From Bradyrhizobium sp. NFR13 (GTDB lineage Bacteria > Pseudomonadota > Alphaproteobacteria > Rhizobiales > Xanthobacteraceae), in NCBI RefSeq assembly GCF_900114605.1, contig NZ_FOTP01000001.1, positions 62,001 through 126,000 of the forward strand: a stretch of 64,000 bases of DNA, given 5' to 3'. A model generated the notes under the pieces. The model did not search any database and had not been told where the DNA came from. It worked only from the letters and a program-made list of their open reading frames with translations. Position 1 is the stretch's first letter. The number at the start of each line of letters is the position of its first letter. Below, piece after piece: positions 18,428 to 27,722 of the stretch. The position numbers and the translations under genes were made by a program.

Positions 18428-18453
18428 CCCCGCAGAACCTCAATCCTGCGGGG
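18428..18453. repeat. Inverted repeat between chemoreceptor genes
   Basis: CCCCGCAG, ten bases, CTGCGGGG form a perfect 8-base stem. Next to it GGCAAGTCTTG is repeated directly at 18452 and 18471. There is no T-run after the stem on the minus strand, so it is at best a weak terminator of the upstream receptor, or part of the leader of the downstream one. Confidence 0.4.
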
Positions 18454-18545
18454 CAAGTCTTGTCCTGCATGGCAAGTCTTGCATCATGATTGGATGCACA
18501 ACAAAAATCCTTCCGTGCAAGAAGAAGGAAAACGACTCTACAACT

Positions 18546-20234
18546 TTACGCTGCTCGAACCTTGGCGAGGAAGTCGTCCACCGCCGCACGCAGGATGCTC
18601 GACTGGCCGTCCAGCTCCTTTGCATTCGACAGTACCATGCCTGCCGCCTGCCCCGTTGCTTCCGCCGCTGCGCTGACGCCGCCGATATGAGCGCTGACCT
18701 CGCTCGAGCCAGCGGCAACCGACTGGATGTTGCGCGCGATCTCCTGCGTGGCCGAACCCTGCTCTTCCACTGCCGCCGAGATCGTCGTGGTGATCTGGCT
18801 CATCTGCGCGATCGTGCCGGTGATGGCGTTGATCGAGTTGACAGCCTCCTGCGTCGACGCCTGCATCGCCGCAACCTGCGCGGAGATTTCCTCGGTCGCC
18901 TTCGCCGTCTGGCTCGCCAGCGCCTTCACCTCCGACGCGACGACCGCGAAGCCACGGCCGGATTCACCGGCGCGTGCCGCTTCGATGGTTGCGTTCAGCG
19001 CAAGCAGATTGGTCTGCGATGCGATGTTGTGGATCAGCTGCACGACCTCGCCAATCTTCTCGGCGCCGCTGGAGAGCTGCTGCACCGTCGCATTGGTGCG
19101 CTCCGCATCGCCCACGGCCTTGCTGGCGATATCGCTCGAGGCTGCGACCTGACGCAGCACTTCGCTGACCGATGCCGATAGTTCTTCAGCCGCGGCGGCA
19201 ACCGTGCTGACATTGTCAGATGAGCGCGCCGATGCCGCACCCACCGTCGATGCGCGCGAGCTCGCGTCGCTTGCCGTCGCCGTCATCGACTGTGCAGTGC
19301 TCTGCATACCGGCCGCGGCGGTGGAGACGGAACGCACGATGCCGTTGACGCTGCGCTCGAAATCATCGGCGAGGCTTTCCATGGCCGCACGGCGTTCGGC
19401 CGCAGTACGAGCCTGCGATTCCACCTCGATCTTGTCGAGGCCGCGAATGCGCACCGCGTTGTCCTTGAACACCTGAACCGTTGCAGCCATGGCGCCGATC
19501 TCGTCGCTGCGGTCGACTTCCGGAATGGCTTCGTCTAGCGCACCATCGGCGAGACTACGCATGCGCGCTCCAAGCCGGCGAAGCGGAACAGTGATACTAC
19601 GGCCGATCATCCAGGCGAGCGCGCCGAGAATGACAATGACCGCAAGTGCCGCGATCATCACGCTGCGCGCACTCTCCCAGAGCTGTACCTGCAAGTCGTC
19701 GATATAGACGCCGGTGCCGATCACCCAGCCCCAGGGCTCGAAACCGACGACATAAGAGAGCTTCGGTTGCGGTGCGTCCTTGCCGGGCTTGGGCCACAGA
19801 TAATCGACGAAGCCGGCCTTCTGCTTCTTCACGGTATCGACGAATTCGACAAACAGCCGCTTGCCGTTCGGATCCTTGTTGCCGGAGAGATCGCTGCCGT
19901 TCATCTCGGGCTTGATCGGATGCATCACCATGCGCGGCTGCAGGTCGTTGATCCAGAAGTAATCGCCATTGCCGTAGCGCAGCTTGCCGATACGCGCCGC
20001 AGCGGTCTTGCGCGCGGCCTCGTCCGACACACCGCTACGCTGGATCGTCGCGTATTCTTCCTGCGCGATGCCGAGCGCCAGTTCCGTGAGATGGGTCAGT
20101 TCGCTCTGGCGCTGCTGCTTGAGGGAGTCGCCGAGGGTATTCAGCTGCATCCAGGCCAGTCCGGCCAGGCCAATGAAGCTCAACCCAATGATGCTGTAGA
20201 GGCGAAGGCCGATCGAAATCTTCGAACGATTCAT
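18546..20234 (-). CDS. Methyl-accepting chemotaxis protein, second of three tandem paralogues
   Basis: The ATG at 20234 gives 562 residues ('[17 protein letters not shown]'); the frame extends to 20330 without a receptor-like N-terminus. The periplasmic sensor is an sCache_2 domain ('[20 protein letters not shown]' to '[18 protein letters not shown]') clearly different from those of the two neighbours. HAMP and a signal domain almost identical to theirs follow, ending '[10 protein letters not shown]'. Receptors with this Cache type often bind small organic acids, but the ligand is not readable. The spacing to the next receptor (over 200 bases) suggests separate promoters. Confidence 0.91.
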   Translation of the reverse strand: MNRSKISIGLRLYSIIGLSFIGLAGLAWMQLNTLGDSLKQQRQSELTHLTELALGIAQEEYATIQRSGVSDEAARKTAAARIGKLRYGNGDYFWINDLQPRMVMHPIKPEMNGSDLSGNKDPNGKRLFVEFVDTVKKQKAGFVDYLWPKPGKDAPQPKLSYVVGFEPWGWVIGTGVYIDDLQVQLWESARSVMIAALAVIVILGALAWMIGRSITVPLRRLGARMRSLADGALDEAIPEVDRSDEIGAMAATVQVFKDNAVRIRGLDKIEVESQARTAAERRAAMESLADDFERSVNGIVRSVSTAAAGMQSTAQSMTATASDASSRASTVGAASARSSDNVSTVAAAAEELSASVSEVLRQVAASSDIASKAVGDAERTNATVQQLSSGAEKIGEVVQLIHNIASQTNLLALNATIEAARAGESGRGFAVVASEVKALASQTAKATEEISAQVAAMQASTQEAVNSINAITGTIAQMSQITTTISAAVEEQGSATQEIARNIQSVAAGSSEVSAHIGGVSAAAEATGQAAGMVLSNAKELDGQSSILRAAVDDFLAKVRAA

Positions 20235-20535
20235 GGGAAGTATCCCTGTAAGGCGTGCTGAAATAAGCGCATCACCATCGCAGGGTGTAGTTGCCAGTTC
20301 GTGAAGTGGTGTACCGTTCCGCTTCTGCAACCGCGGTTATAGGTTACCTTGATCTGGCAAATACTGGCGATGCAGGTAGCCCTGCACCGGTCTGAACTAT
20401 CACGAACCAAAAATAAATTGGCGGTGCTGCCATACGACGCACCGGCAATGTAGCTGCGGTTGTAGATCGCTAAAGCGATGTGCCAGCTATATCTCTCCCG
20501 GGCGCAGCAAGCCGCACCCGGGAAGAGGATTTGAC
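20235..20535. other. Intergenic region between chemoreceptor genes
   Basis: About 300 bases, more AT-rich than the genes. An inverted repeat TCCCGGG (20496-20502) / CCCGGGA (20517-20523) lies 13 bases after the third receptor's stop and may act as a terminator, though no T-run follows on the minus strand. The rest should hold the promoter of the second receptor. No gene seen. Confidence 0.5.
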
Positions 20536-22215
20536 TTAGGCCGCCCTCACCTTGGCGAGGAAGTCGTCGACCGCGTTACGCAGCATGCCGGACTGGCTCT
20601 CCAGTTCCCGTGCATTCGACAGCACCTGCGATGCCGCCGAACCGGTTGCTTCTGCTGCGCTGCTGACGCCGCCGATATGATTGCTGATTTCGTTCGCACC
20701 GGCCGACACCGACTGGATGTTGCGCGCGATTTCCTGTGTCGCTGTGCCCTGCTGCTCCACCGCAACCGAGATCGTGTTGGTGATCTGGCTCATCTGGGCG
20801 ATGGTGCCCGTGATGGCGCCGATCGACGCAACCGCCTCGCTGGTCGATGCCTGCATGGCGGCTACCTGCGCCGAGATTTCCTCGGTAGCCTTGGCTGTCT
20901 GGCTGGCCAGCGCCTTCACTTCGGATGCCACCACAGCGAAGCCGCGGCCGGACTCGCCAGCACGCGCGGCCTCGATGGTTGCGTTCAGCGCCAGCAGATT
21001 GGTCTGCGAGGCGATGCTGTGGATCAGTTGCACGACCTCGCCGATCTTCTCAGCGCCGCTCGACAGAATCTGGACGGTCGCATTGGTACGTTCGGCATCG
21101 CTCACAGCCTTGCTCGCAATCTCGCTGGAGGCCGACACTTGACGCAGAACTTCGCTGACGGATGCGGACAATTCCTCCGCAGCCGACGCAACCGTGCTGA
21201 CATTATCGGAGGAGCGCGTCGAAGCCGCGCTCACCGTCGCGGCACGCGAGCTTGCATCGCTTGCCGTCGCCGTCATCGACTGCGCGGTGCTCTGCATGCC
21301 GACAGCCGCAGTCGAAACCGAGCGGACGATGCCCGTCACGCTGCGTTCGAAATCCGTCGCCATGGCTTCCATGGCGGCGCGGCGTTCCGCGGCGATACGG
21401 CCCTGCGCATCCGCCTCGACCTGTTCGAGCGCGCGGATACGCAGCGCATTGTCCTTGAACACCTGAACTGTCTTGGCCATTGCGCCGACTTCGTCGCCGC
21501 GGCCGACGCCGGGGATATCCTCATCCAGCGCGCCATTGGCCAGCGATTCCATGCGCGATCCCAGCATGCCGAGCGGCCTGGTGATGCTGCGTCCGATCAG
21601 CCAGGCGATCACGCCTGCCACGGCGGCGATGGCGAGCATCGCCAGGCCGAGCGCCCAAATGATCGGCTTCAGATGCTCATCGAGATCGTCGAGATAGGCG
21701 CCGGTGGCGATGAACATGTTCCAGCCGGGAAGCGCTGCGGCATAGCCCATCTTGCGCGACGGCACCGTCGTGTTCGGCTTCTGGAATTCATAGGTCAGGA
21801 TCTTGGTGCCGTTGGCCGCGACGCCGTCGCGGAATTCGCGCGTAATGGCGACGCCACTGACCTTGACGTCGAGCCGGTTGGATCCCGCCTTGAAGCCCGG
21901 CAGATGAACCACCTCACCGTCCATCGTATAGATGAAAAGATAGTTGCCGTTGTCATAGGTCATCGGCTCGATGCGGCGTACCAGCTCGGCGGTCGCGGCT
22001 TCCTTGGTGAGCTTGCCTGCTGCGACATCCTTCTGGATGCTGGCCGCTACGTTGGTCCCGATTTCGACGATCGACTTCAGCTGCTCGGTGCGCGCGGAGA
22101 GCATCTCGCTCTTGACCATATAGGCGGCCAGAATGCCCGCGGCGCAGAGACCAATCATGGTGACGGTCACCAGAACGACGAGCTTGTACGTAATACGGAT
22201 ATTAGCGAGTTTCAC
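20536..22215 (-). CDS. Methyl-accepting chemotaxis protein, third of three tandem paralogues
   Basis: A GTG at 22215 starts a 559-residue receptor ('[18 protein letters not shown]'). The sensor is sCache_2 ('[18 protein letters not shown]' to '[18 protein letters not shown]') and is closer to that of the receptor at 16653 than to the middle one. Its second helix and HAMP ('[20 protein letters not shown]') also resemble the 16653 copy. The signal domain is nearly the same in all three. This suggests duplication followed by divergence of the sensor only. It is the promoter-proximal member of the group. Confidence 0.91.
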   Translation of the reverse strand: MKLANIRITYKLVVLVTVTMIGLCAAGILAAYMVKSEMLSARTEQLKSIVEIGTNVAASIQKDVAAGKLTKEAATAELVRRIEPMTYDNGNYLFIYTMDGEVVHLPGFKAGSNRLDVKVSGVAITREFRDGVAANGTKILTYEFQKPNTTVPSRKMGYAAALPGWNMFIATGAYLDDLDEHLKPIIWALGLAMLAIAAVAGVIAWLIGRSITRPLGMLGSRMESLANGALDEDIPGVGRGDEVGAMAKTVQVFKDNALRIRALEQVEADAQGRIAAERRAAMEAMATDFERSVTGIVRSVSTAAVGMQSTAQSMTATASDASSRAATVSAASTRSSDNVSTVASAAEELSASVSEVLRQVSASSEIASKAVSDAERTNATVQILSSGAEKIGEVVQLIHSIASQTNLLALNATIEAARAGESGRGFAVVASEVKALASQTAKATEEISAQVAAMQASTSEAVASIGAITGTIAQMSQITNTISVAVEQQGTATQEIARNIQSVSAGANEISNHIGGVSSAAEATGSAASQVLSNARELESQSGMLRNAVDDFLAKVRAA

Positions 22216-22354
22216 GGCTGTATTCCCCCGAGCGTGCGATTTTCGATCGCTGATTCCTCGCAGTAAACGTACCGGGGTAGTGTTCCCAAATCCTTACACC
22301 CGCGGGTGGGTAACTTGTCGCGCCGACCTGAACGTTAAGATTTTCTACATAACG

Positions 22355-22386
22355 AAAAATCCCCGCCTTTCGGGGGCGGGGATTTT
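22355..22386 (-). terminator. Rho-independent terminator of serA
   Basis: On the minus strand a GC stem (CCCCGCC / GGCGGGG with flanking A/T pairs) is followed by ATTTTTCG, starting 28 bases after the serA stop. The flanking A-run on the other side would also let it work in the plus direction. Confidence 0.88.
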
Positions 22387-22413
22387 GGCAATCTCAGTTC
22401 AGGACGGGGGCAC

Positions 22414-24003
22414 TCAGAATGTCAGCGCCTTGGCCTGTTTCACCTGCGGCAGCGCCTGCACCTTGCTCAGCACGTCGGCCGGCACAGCGCCGTCGATCTC
22501 CACCAGCGCGATGGCGTCACCGCCCTGTTCGTTGCGGCCGAGATGGAAGGTTGCGATGTTGACCTTGGCGTCGCCGAGCAGCGAGGCGAACTTGCCGATG
22601 AAGCCCGGCTTGTCCTCGTTGGTGACATAGATCATCGACTTCCCGAATTCGGCATCGACGCGGATACCCTTGATATCAACCAGCCGCGGCTTGCCGTCAT
22701 GATAGACGGTGCCGGACACCGAGCGTTCCTGTCGTTCGGTGATCACATTGACGGTGATCAGGCTTTCGTAATCGCTCTGCGCCGCGCGCACCACTTCGTC
22801 GACCACCATGCCTCGCTCCTTGGCAACGGCCGGCGCAGAGACGACGTTGACGTCGCCGAGCATCGGCCGCAGCAACCCACTCAATGCTGCAGAGGTCAGG
22901 GCCTTGATCTTCATTTCGGCCACCGCACCTTCATAGGTGATCTGCACCTTGACAATGCCGGTCTCGGTGAGCTGACCCGCGAAGGAGCCGAGCTTCTCGG
23001 CGAGTTCGATGAATGGCTTCAGCTTCGGTGCTTCTTCCGCGGTGATCGACGGGAAGTTGACCGCGTTGGAGATCGCGCCCGACAACAGATAATCCGACAT
23101 CTGTTCGGCGACCTGCAGCGCGACATTCTCCTGCGCTTCGGTGGTCGATGCGCCGAGATGCGGCGTGCAGATCACGTTGGGATGGCCGAACAGCACGTTC
23201 TTGGTCGCCGGCTCCTCGACGAACACGTCGAAGGCAGCGCCGGCGACATGTTTGGAGTTCAACGCATCGACCAGCGCCTGCTCGTCGACCAGACCGCCGC
23301 GGGCGCAATTGATGATGCGCACGCCAGGCTTCATCTTGGCGATCGCCGCGGCGTCGATGATGTTCTTCGTCTTCTCCGTCAGCGGCGTATGCAGCGTGAT
23401 GAAATCGGCGCGCTTGAGCAGATCATCCAGCTCGACCTTCTCGACGCCGATGTCCTTGGCGCGCTCCGGCGACAGGAACGGATCGAAGGCGACGACCTTC
23501 ATGCGCAGGCCAAGTGCACGATCAGCGGCGATCGCGCCGATATTGCCGCAGCCAATCACGCCCAGCGTCTTGCCGGTGATCTCGACGCCCATGAAGCGGT
23601 TCTTCTCCCACTTGCCGGCCTGCGTCGAGGCATCGGCCTGCGGGATCTCGCGGGCGAGCGAGAGCATCAGCGTGATTGCATGTTCGGCTGTCGTGATCGA
23701 ATTGCCGAACGGCGTGTTCATCACAATGATGCCCTTTGCCGTAGCCGCAGGGATTTCGACATTGTCGACTCCGATGCCGGCACGGCCGATCACCTTCAGG
23801 CGCGTCGCCTTTTCGAGGATCTTTGCAGTGGCCTTGGTGGCCGAGCGGATAGCGAGGCCATCATAGTTGCCGATGATCTCGGCAAGCTTGTCCTTGTCCT
23901 TGCCGAGGTTCGGCTGGAAGTCGACGTCGATGCCGCGATCTTTGAAGATCTGGACGGCGGCGGGGGAGAGAGCATCGGAAATGAGAACTTTGGGGGCGGT
24001 CAT
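22414..24003 (-). CDS. serA: D-3-phosphoglycerate dehydrogenase
   Basis: From the ATG at 24003 the product is 529 residues, the usual length of the long SerA form. It catalyses the first step of serine synthesis, oxidising 3-phosphoglycerate with NAD. The nucleotide-binding motif is 'TLGVIGCGNIGAIAADRALG', the substrate/catalytic regions are 'GRAGIGVDNVEIPAATAKG' and 'THLGAST' ('CTPHLGASTTEAQENVA', with the catalytic His). The C-terminal third holds the intervening ASB domain and an ACT domain ('TNEDKPGFIGKFASLLGDAK'). It is the second gene of the serC-serA operon, after a 278-base hairpin-rich spacer. Confidence 0.97.
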   Translation of the reverse strand: MTAPKVLISDALSPAAVQIFKDRGIDVDFQPNLGKDKDKLAEIIGNYDGLAIRSATKATAKILEKATRLKVIGRAGIGVDNVEIPAATAKGIIVMNTPFGNSITTAEHAITLMLSLAREIPQADASTQAGKWEKNRFMGVEITGKTLGVIGCGNIGAIAADRALGLRMKVVAFDPFLSPERAKDIGVEKVELDDLLKRADFITLHTPLTEKTKNIIDAAAIAKMKPGVRIINCARGGLVDEQALVDALNSKHVAGAAFDVFVEEPATKNVLFGHPNVICTPHLGASTTEAQENVALQVAEQMSDYLLSGAISNAVNFPSITAEEAPKLKPFIELAEKLGSFAGQLTETGIVKVQITYEGAVAEMKIKALTSAALSGLLRPMLGDVNVVSAPAVAKERGMVVDEVVRAAQSDYESLITVNVITERQERSVSGTVYHDGKPRLVDIKGIRVDAEFGKSMIYVTNEDKPGFIGKFASLLGDAKVNIATFHLGRNEQGGDAIALVEIDGAVPADVLSKVQALPQVKQAKALTF

Positions 24004-24033
24004 GGGATGACTCCGGAATGAATGGGTGCGCGC

Positions 24034-24268
24034 CTTCTTCCCCTCTCCCTCGCGCGAAGCGTAGCTTCGCGAAGGTGGGAGAAGGTGGATCGAACGCGAA
24101 GCGTTCGAGACGGGAGAGGGGCGTCTTCGCAAAGAACCCTCTCCCGCCTTCGCTTCGCCGTAGCCGATGCTTTGCATCGGCGTCGCTTTTAAGAACGGCG
24201 GCCAAGGGCCGCCTAGGCACCCTCTCCCGCGGCGCGGAGCTTCGCTCCGCTGGGGGAGAGGGGAAGTA
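24034..24268. repeat. Hairpin array of CCTCTCCC-type repeats between serC and serA
   Basis: The spacer is packed with inverted repeats. CCCTCTCCC / GGGAGAGGG arms occur several times (about 24036, 24112, 24151, 24221, 24256). Inside them are smaller stems such as CGCGAAGC-GTA-GCTTCGCG, CGAACGC-GAA-GCGTTCG, CCGATGC-TTT-GCATCGG, and GCGGAGC-TTC-GCTCCGC. It looks like nested or tandem insertion of a mobile palindromic element. As it lies inside an operon, the transcript must carry it. Confidence 0.75.
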
Positions 24269-24281
24269 AGATGAAAGTTAC

Positions 24282-25454
24282 TTACGCCGCCTTGGCGAGC
24301 GAGGCCTTGGTCTCGGCAAAGGCCCAGTCGATCCACTGCGTGAGGATCTCGACGTCCTTGGCTTCAACTGTGGCACCGCACCAGATGCGCAGACCAGCCG
24401 GCGCATCGCGATAATGCGCGAAGTCGAAACCGGCATTTTCCTTCTCGACGGCTGCGACCAGCTTCTTGGCGAAGTCAGCCTGCGCGTCCGGCGAGAGCGC
24501 GGTGATCGCGGGATCGATCACCTTCATGCACACCGACGTGTTGGAGCGGATCGCGGGATCAGCTGCCAGGAAGTCGATCCACGGCGTCTTCGCTTTCCAG
24601 TCGGCGAGCGCCTTGGTGTTGGCGTCCGCACGCGCGATCAGCGCCTTGAGACCGCCGACCGACTTGGCCCAGCCGAGCGCATCGAGATAGTCCTCGACGC
24701 ACAGCATCGACGGCGTGTTGATGGTCTCACCGACGAAGATGCCTTCGTTGAGCTTGCCGCCCTTGGTCATGCGGAAGATCTTCGGCAGCGGCCATGGCGG
24801 CGTGTAACTCTCCAGACGCGCCACGGCGCGCGGCGAGAGAACGAGCATGCCATGAGCCGCTTCGCCGCCGAGCGCCTTCTGCCAGGAGAAGGTGACGACG
24901 TCGAGCTTCGCCCAGTCGAGCGGCTGCGCGAAAGCGGCCGAGGTCGCGTCGCAAATGGTCAGGCCTTCGCGGTCAGCCTTGATCCAGTCGGCATTCGGCA
25001 CGCGGACGCCAGAGGTCGTGCCGTTCCAGGTGAAGACGATGTCCGACTTCGGATCGACCTTCGACAGATCGGGAAGCTCGCCATAGCCGGCATGGAGCTT
25101 GGTGACGTCCTTGAGCTTCAGCTCTTTGACGATGTCGGAAACCCAGCCTTCGCCGAAGGATTCCCAGGCAATGGTGGTGACGGGACGTGCCCCGAGCAGC
25201 GACCACAGCGCCATCTCGACAGCGCCCGTATCCGATGCCGGCACGATGCCGATGCGGTAATCGGCGGGCACTTCAAGCACTTCACGCGTCAGATCGATCG
25301 CGAGTTTGAGCTTGTTCTTGCCGATCTTCGCACGGTGCGAACGGCCAAGGGCGGCATCATTGAGCTTTTCGGGGGTCCAGCCGGGGCGCTTGGCGCAGGG
25401 GCCGGAGGAGAAATGCGGCACATTGGGCCGCGAAGCGGGCTTCGCTGCAGTCAT
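24282..25454 (-). CDS. serC: Phosphoserine aminotransferase
   Basis: A 390-residue class V aminotransferase of the SerC type found in alphaproteobacteria. '[17 protein letters not shown]' at the N-terminus and '[18 protein letters not shown]' with the PLP-binding lysine are diagnostic. It converts 3-phosphohydroxypyruvate to phosphoserine, the step after SerA, in the cytoplasm. It is the first gene of the operon, with serA downstream on the same strand. The leader just upstream folds as the serC RNA motif and probably controls translation. Confidence 0.97.
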   Translation of the reverse strand: MTAAKPASRPNVPHFSSGPCAKRPGWTPEKLNDAALGRSHRAKIGKNKLKLAIDLTREVLEVPADYRIGIVPASDTGAVEMALWSLLGARPVTTIAWESFGEGWVSDIVKELKLKDVTKLHAGYGELPDLSKVDPKSDIVFTWNGTTSGVRVPNADWIKADREGLTICDATSAAFAQPLDWAKLDVVTFSWQKALGGEAAHGMLVLSPRAVARLESYTPPWPLPKIFRMTKGGKLNEGIFVGETINTPSMLCVEDYLDALGWAKSVGGLKALIARADANTKALADWKAKTPWIDFLAADPAIRSNTSVCMKVIDPAITALSPDAQADFAKKLVAAVEKENAGFDFAHYRDAPAGLRIWCGATVEAKDVEILTQWIDWAFAETKASLAKAA

Positions 25455-25500
25455 ATTCTATCCTTCCAGATAGCTAGCCTCCCGTTGGGGGGAGGTGTCC
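25455..25500 (-). ncRNA. serC leader RNA motif
   Basis: On the minus strand the 5' leader shows two adjacent stems: CCTCCC / GGGAGG (25478-25495) and TATC-TGGAAG-GATA (25459-25472). The second stem holds the Shine-Dalgarno of serC and ends four bases before the ATG. This placement and layout match the serC motif described upstream of serC-serA operons in Rhizobiales (Rfam 'serC'). The ligand or effector of the motif is not known. I identify it from memory of the motif, without a covariance search. Confidence 0.72.
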
Positions 25501-25594
25501 CGCTGGCGTGGATATGGGAACCAATCCGGAGCGTCAAGCGACTTCCGGGCTATCACGCGTGATTGATGGCCGGATGACGCTGCCTGACGCAGGA

Positions 25595-26068
25595 TCATTG
25601 TCCGTTGAAACGCAACGTCATACCCACATGACTCTCAGCGAAACCGAGCCGCTTGTAGAATCGCTGGGCATCGACCCGGGTCTGATGCGTCAGCAGTTCG
25701 ACGAGCTTGCATCCCCTCGTCTGCGCCTCGCCAATGGCCCACCGCACCAGTTGTTCGCCGATGCCCTGGCTGCGCAGCGTCGTCGACACACGAACATCCT
25801 CGATAAGGGCACGCGAAGCGCCCTGCGAGCTTAAGCCCGGCAGGATGCAGAGCTGGAGGCATCCGACCACACTGCCGTCGCCGCCTTCTGCAACCATCAA
25901 CTGGATATTCGGATCACGCGCAACCTTGTCGAAGGCCTCGTAATAGGATTGCGGCAACGGATCCGCGATGCGCTCACGACCACGACCGAGTGCATCATCG
26001 GCCAGCATCGCCACGATCGCGACAACGTCCTCGCGGCGCGCAGGCCGTAGCTTGATCTGCAGTTTCAC
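25595..26068 (-). CDS. GNAT-family N-acetyltransferase
   Basis: A 157-residue acetyltransferase. The acetyl-CoA-binding motif A is seen as 'IEDVRVSTTLRSQGIGEQLV' (R-x-x-G-x-G form), followed by 'ARTRGCKLVELLTHQTR'-like motif B and 'FYKRLGFAESHVGM'. The start is a GTG whose bases overlap the TGA of the preceding GST gene (GTGA), so the two genes are translationally coupled. The acceptor molecule is unknown; amino groups of small metabolites are typical. Confidence 0.9.
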   Translation of the reverse strand: MKLQIKLRPARREDVVAIVAMLADDALGRGRERIADPLPQSYYEAFDKVARDPNIQLMVAEGGDGSVVGCLQLCILPGLSSQGASRALIEDVRVSTTLRSQGIGEQLVRWAIGEAQTRGCKLVELLTHQTRVDAQRFYKRLGFAESHVGMTLRFNGQ

Positions 26069-26646
26069 GAAATACCCAATGCCTGCTCGCTGTCGGCGAT
26101 CCAGCGCCTGATCGACGCATAACCGTCGAGATGGAAACCGCCCTCATGGGCGACGCGCGTATAGGCCAGCAACGACGCATCGGCCAGCGAGACGCGATCT
26201 CCGACAAGGAAGCGCGATGTCGTCAGATGATGCTCCATGCGCGCCAGCGCGAAATAGCCGCGCTTGAGCTTGTCGGGATCGAGATCCGAAATGGCCTTGC
26301 CAAGATAGAGGATCTGATAGCGGCACACCGCGATATAGGGCTCGTGGCTGTATTGCTCCCAGAAAAGCCATTCATCCATCTTGGCGGCATCATAGGCATC
26401 GGTCGGGATCAGATCGCTGCCACGCGCGAGATAGCGGATGATGGCGTTGGATTGCGCGAGCGGGCGGCCGTCGTCGAGCACGATGGTCGGCACCTGGCCG
26501 GCGCCGTTAAGCGCCAGAAACTCCGGCGTCCGGCTCTCCCCTTTGCTGGTGTCGACATCGATCCACGCATAGGGAAGCTTGAGGTGATCGCTCACCCACT
26601 TCACCTTCAGGCAATTGCCGGAGTTGAGATCGCCGTAGATTTTCAT
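26065..26646 (-). CDS. Glutathione S-transferase family protein
   Basis: A 193-residue GST. The N-terminal thioredoxin-like domain has 'GDLNSGNCLKVKWVSDHL' with the likely catalytic Ser/Cys, and 'NGAGQVPTIVLDDGRPLAQS' with the conserved cis-proline (V-P) and the glutathione-binding E/Q-S pair. The all-helical C-terminal domain contains 'FLVGDRVSLADASLLAYTRV' with the N-capping box. The GNAT gene overlaps its stop. Substrate unknown. Confidence 0.92.
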   Translation of the reverse strand: MKIYGDLNSGNCLKVKWVSDHLKLPYAWIDVDTSKGESRTPEFLALNGAGQVPTIVLDDGRPLAQSNAIIRYLARGSDLIPTDAYDAAKMDEWLFWEQYSHEPYIAVCRYQILYLGKAISDLDPDKLKRGYFALARMEHHLTTSRFLVGDRVSLADASLLAYTRVAHEGGFHLDGYASIRRWIADSEQALGIS

Positions 26647-26744
26647 GACTGCCGCCCCGCGTCATCGGAGACAGTAAGGCAGCATTCGTCAAACGGCATG
26701 TCAACAGAGATCAAGCTCGCGCCGAACCTACGCGACCTTGGTGG

Positions 26745-27572
26745 TCAGAATCTGTAGCCGACGCCAGCTCGCACGGTGTTGATGTTGGTATCGACCGATG
26801 AGGTGAAGCGGACGTATTCCCACTCGGCGCGCGCGAACAATCCGCCAATCAGATTGATGTCAACGCCGAGACCGGCAGTGTAGCCGTAGATGAGATGGCT
26901 GTATTGACCTTCGGTCTTACTGTAGTCGAATGGGATGTTCTGGAAGCCCGGCGCTGCGGCTACATTGACGGCAATCCCGTGAATACGTGCTGACCGAACG
27001 ATATCGGCCTGTCCGAGCGCGAGACCTCCGAACATGTAAGGCAGGAACGATCCCACGGCATAGCCGGCGCGGGCGCGCAGCGTGCCCATATCCGTAATCG
27101 ACATCTTCGCAGCGGCATCATAGGTGACGCCGTTGGTATAACCGAGAGCATCGACGAAGGAGCGCCCCATCGAGCCGGTTGTGTCTCCGCCGAACTTGCC
27201 GTGCAGATAACTCATTTCGACGCCAATCACGACATCGTCCCACTGGCTATTGTAGCCGATGAAACCGCCCCAGCCCTCGCCTCGCCGCGACGTCTTGCCG
27301 AGCAATGGCCATTGCGAGACCTGGCCAGCTGATTCCATTGCGAGACCATCCAGCAGGCTGCCTGCGAGGGTACGCGTCGCCCCGGTGAAATTCATGTCGG
27401 ACTGTCCGACGCCAGCCTGGGCGCCGATGTAGACGCCTTCCCAGATCGGCCGCGGAGCAATCGGCCCGTCCTGGAGGGAGCCGCGCAAGAATGGGAGCTC
27501 CGGCATGTCGGCCGCTTGAGCGGTTTGCACGGCGCCCAGCAGCGCTGCAGCGATCAGAAGTCTACGCATCAC
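26745..27572 (-). CDS. Outer-membrane beta-barrel protein (Omp25/31-like)
   Basis: A 275-residue protein with a signal peptide (residues 1-20, 'AQAADMPELPFLRG') and a mature part of alternating short aromatic strands. Strand-like segments include 'GVYIGAQAGVGQSDMNF', 'GWGGFIGYNSQWDDVVIGVE' and 'LRARAGYAVGSFLPYMFGGL'; the end is 'RAGVGYRF', the terminal Phe expected for barrel insertion. It belongs to the porin-like opacity/Omp31 group common in Rhizobiales. GAGGAATTGTCGTG lies just before the ATG. A structural or adhesion role is typical; nothing specific can be read. Confidence 0.87.
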   Translation of the reverse strand: MMRRLLIAAALLGAVQTAQAADMPELPFLRGSLQDGPIAPRPIWEGVYIGAQAGVGQSDMNFTGATRTLAGSLLDGLAMESAGQVSQWPLLGKTSRRGEGWGGFIGYNSQWDDVVIGVEMSYLHGKFGGDTTGSMGRSFVDALGYTNGVTYDAAAKMSITDMGTLRARAGYAVGSFLPYMFGGLALGQADIVRSARIHGIAVNVAAAPGFQNIPFDYSKTEGQYSHLIYGYTAGLGVDINLIGGLFARAEWEYVRFTSSVDTNINTVRAGVGYRF

Positions 27573-27662
27573 GACAATTCCTCAACTCACCGAACTGTCC
27601 CGATCATCCGCTGTTAACCTTAATCATTGGTTGCAATCATACCGCCCGCGCAAAACAAAACG

Positions 27663-27681
27663 GCGCGGGATAATCCCGCGC
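27663..27681 (-). terminator. Rho-independent terminator of the second outer-membrane protein gene
   Basis: GCGCGGGAT-A-ATCCCGCGC is a 9-base perfect palindrome 41 bases after the stop at 27723. On the minus strand it is followed by CGTTTTGTTTTG, a T-rich tail. Confidence 0.8.
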
Positions 27682-27722
27682 GGTTAAGATGTCTTAAGAT
27701 AGTTGAAGCGATGAGCGCTCGC

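Noticed and set aside
22543-24021. 492-codon plus-strand frame opposite serA
   Set aside because: Fully antisense to serA. The protein is Arg/Asp/Leu-rich with no recognisable motif.
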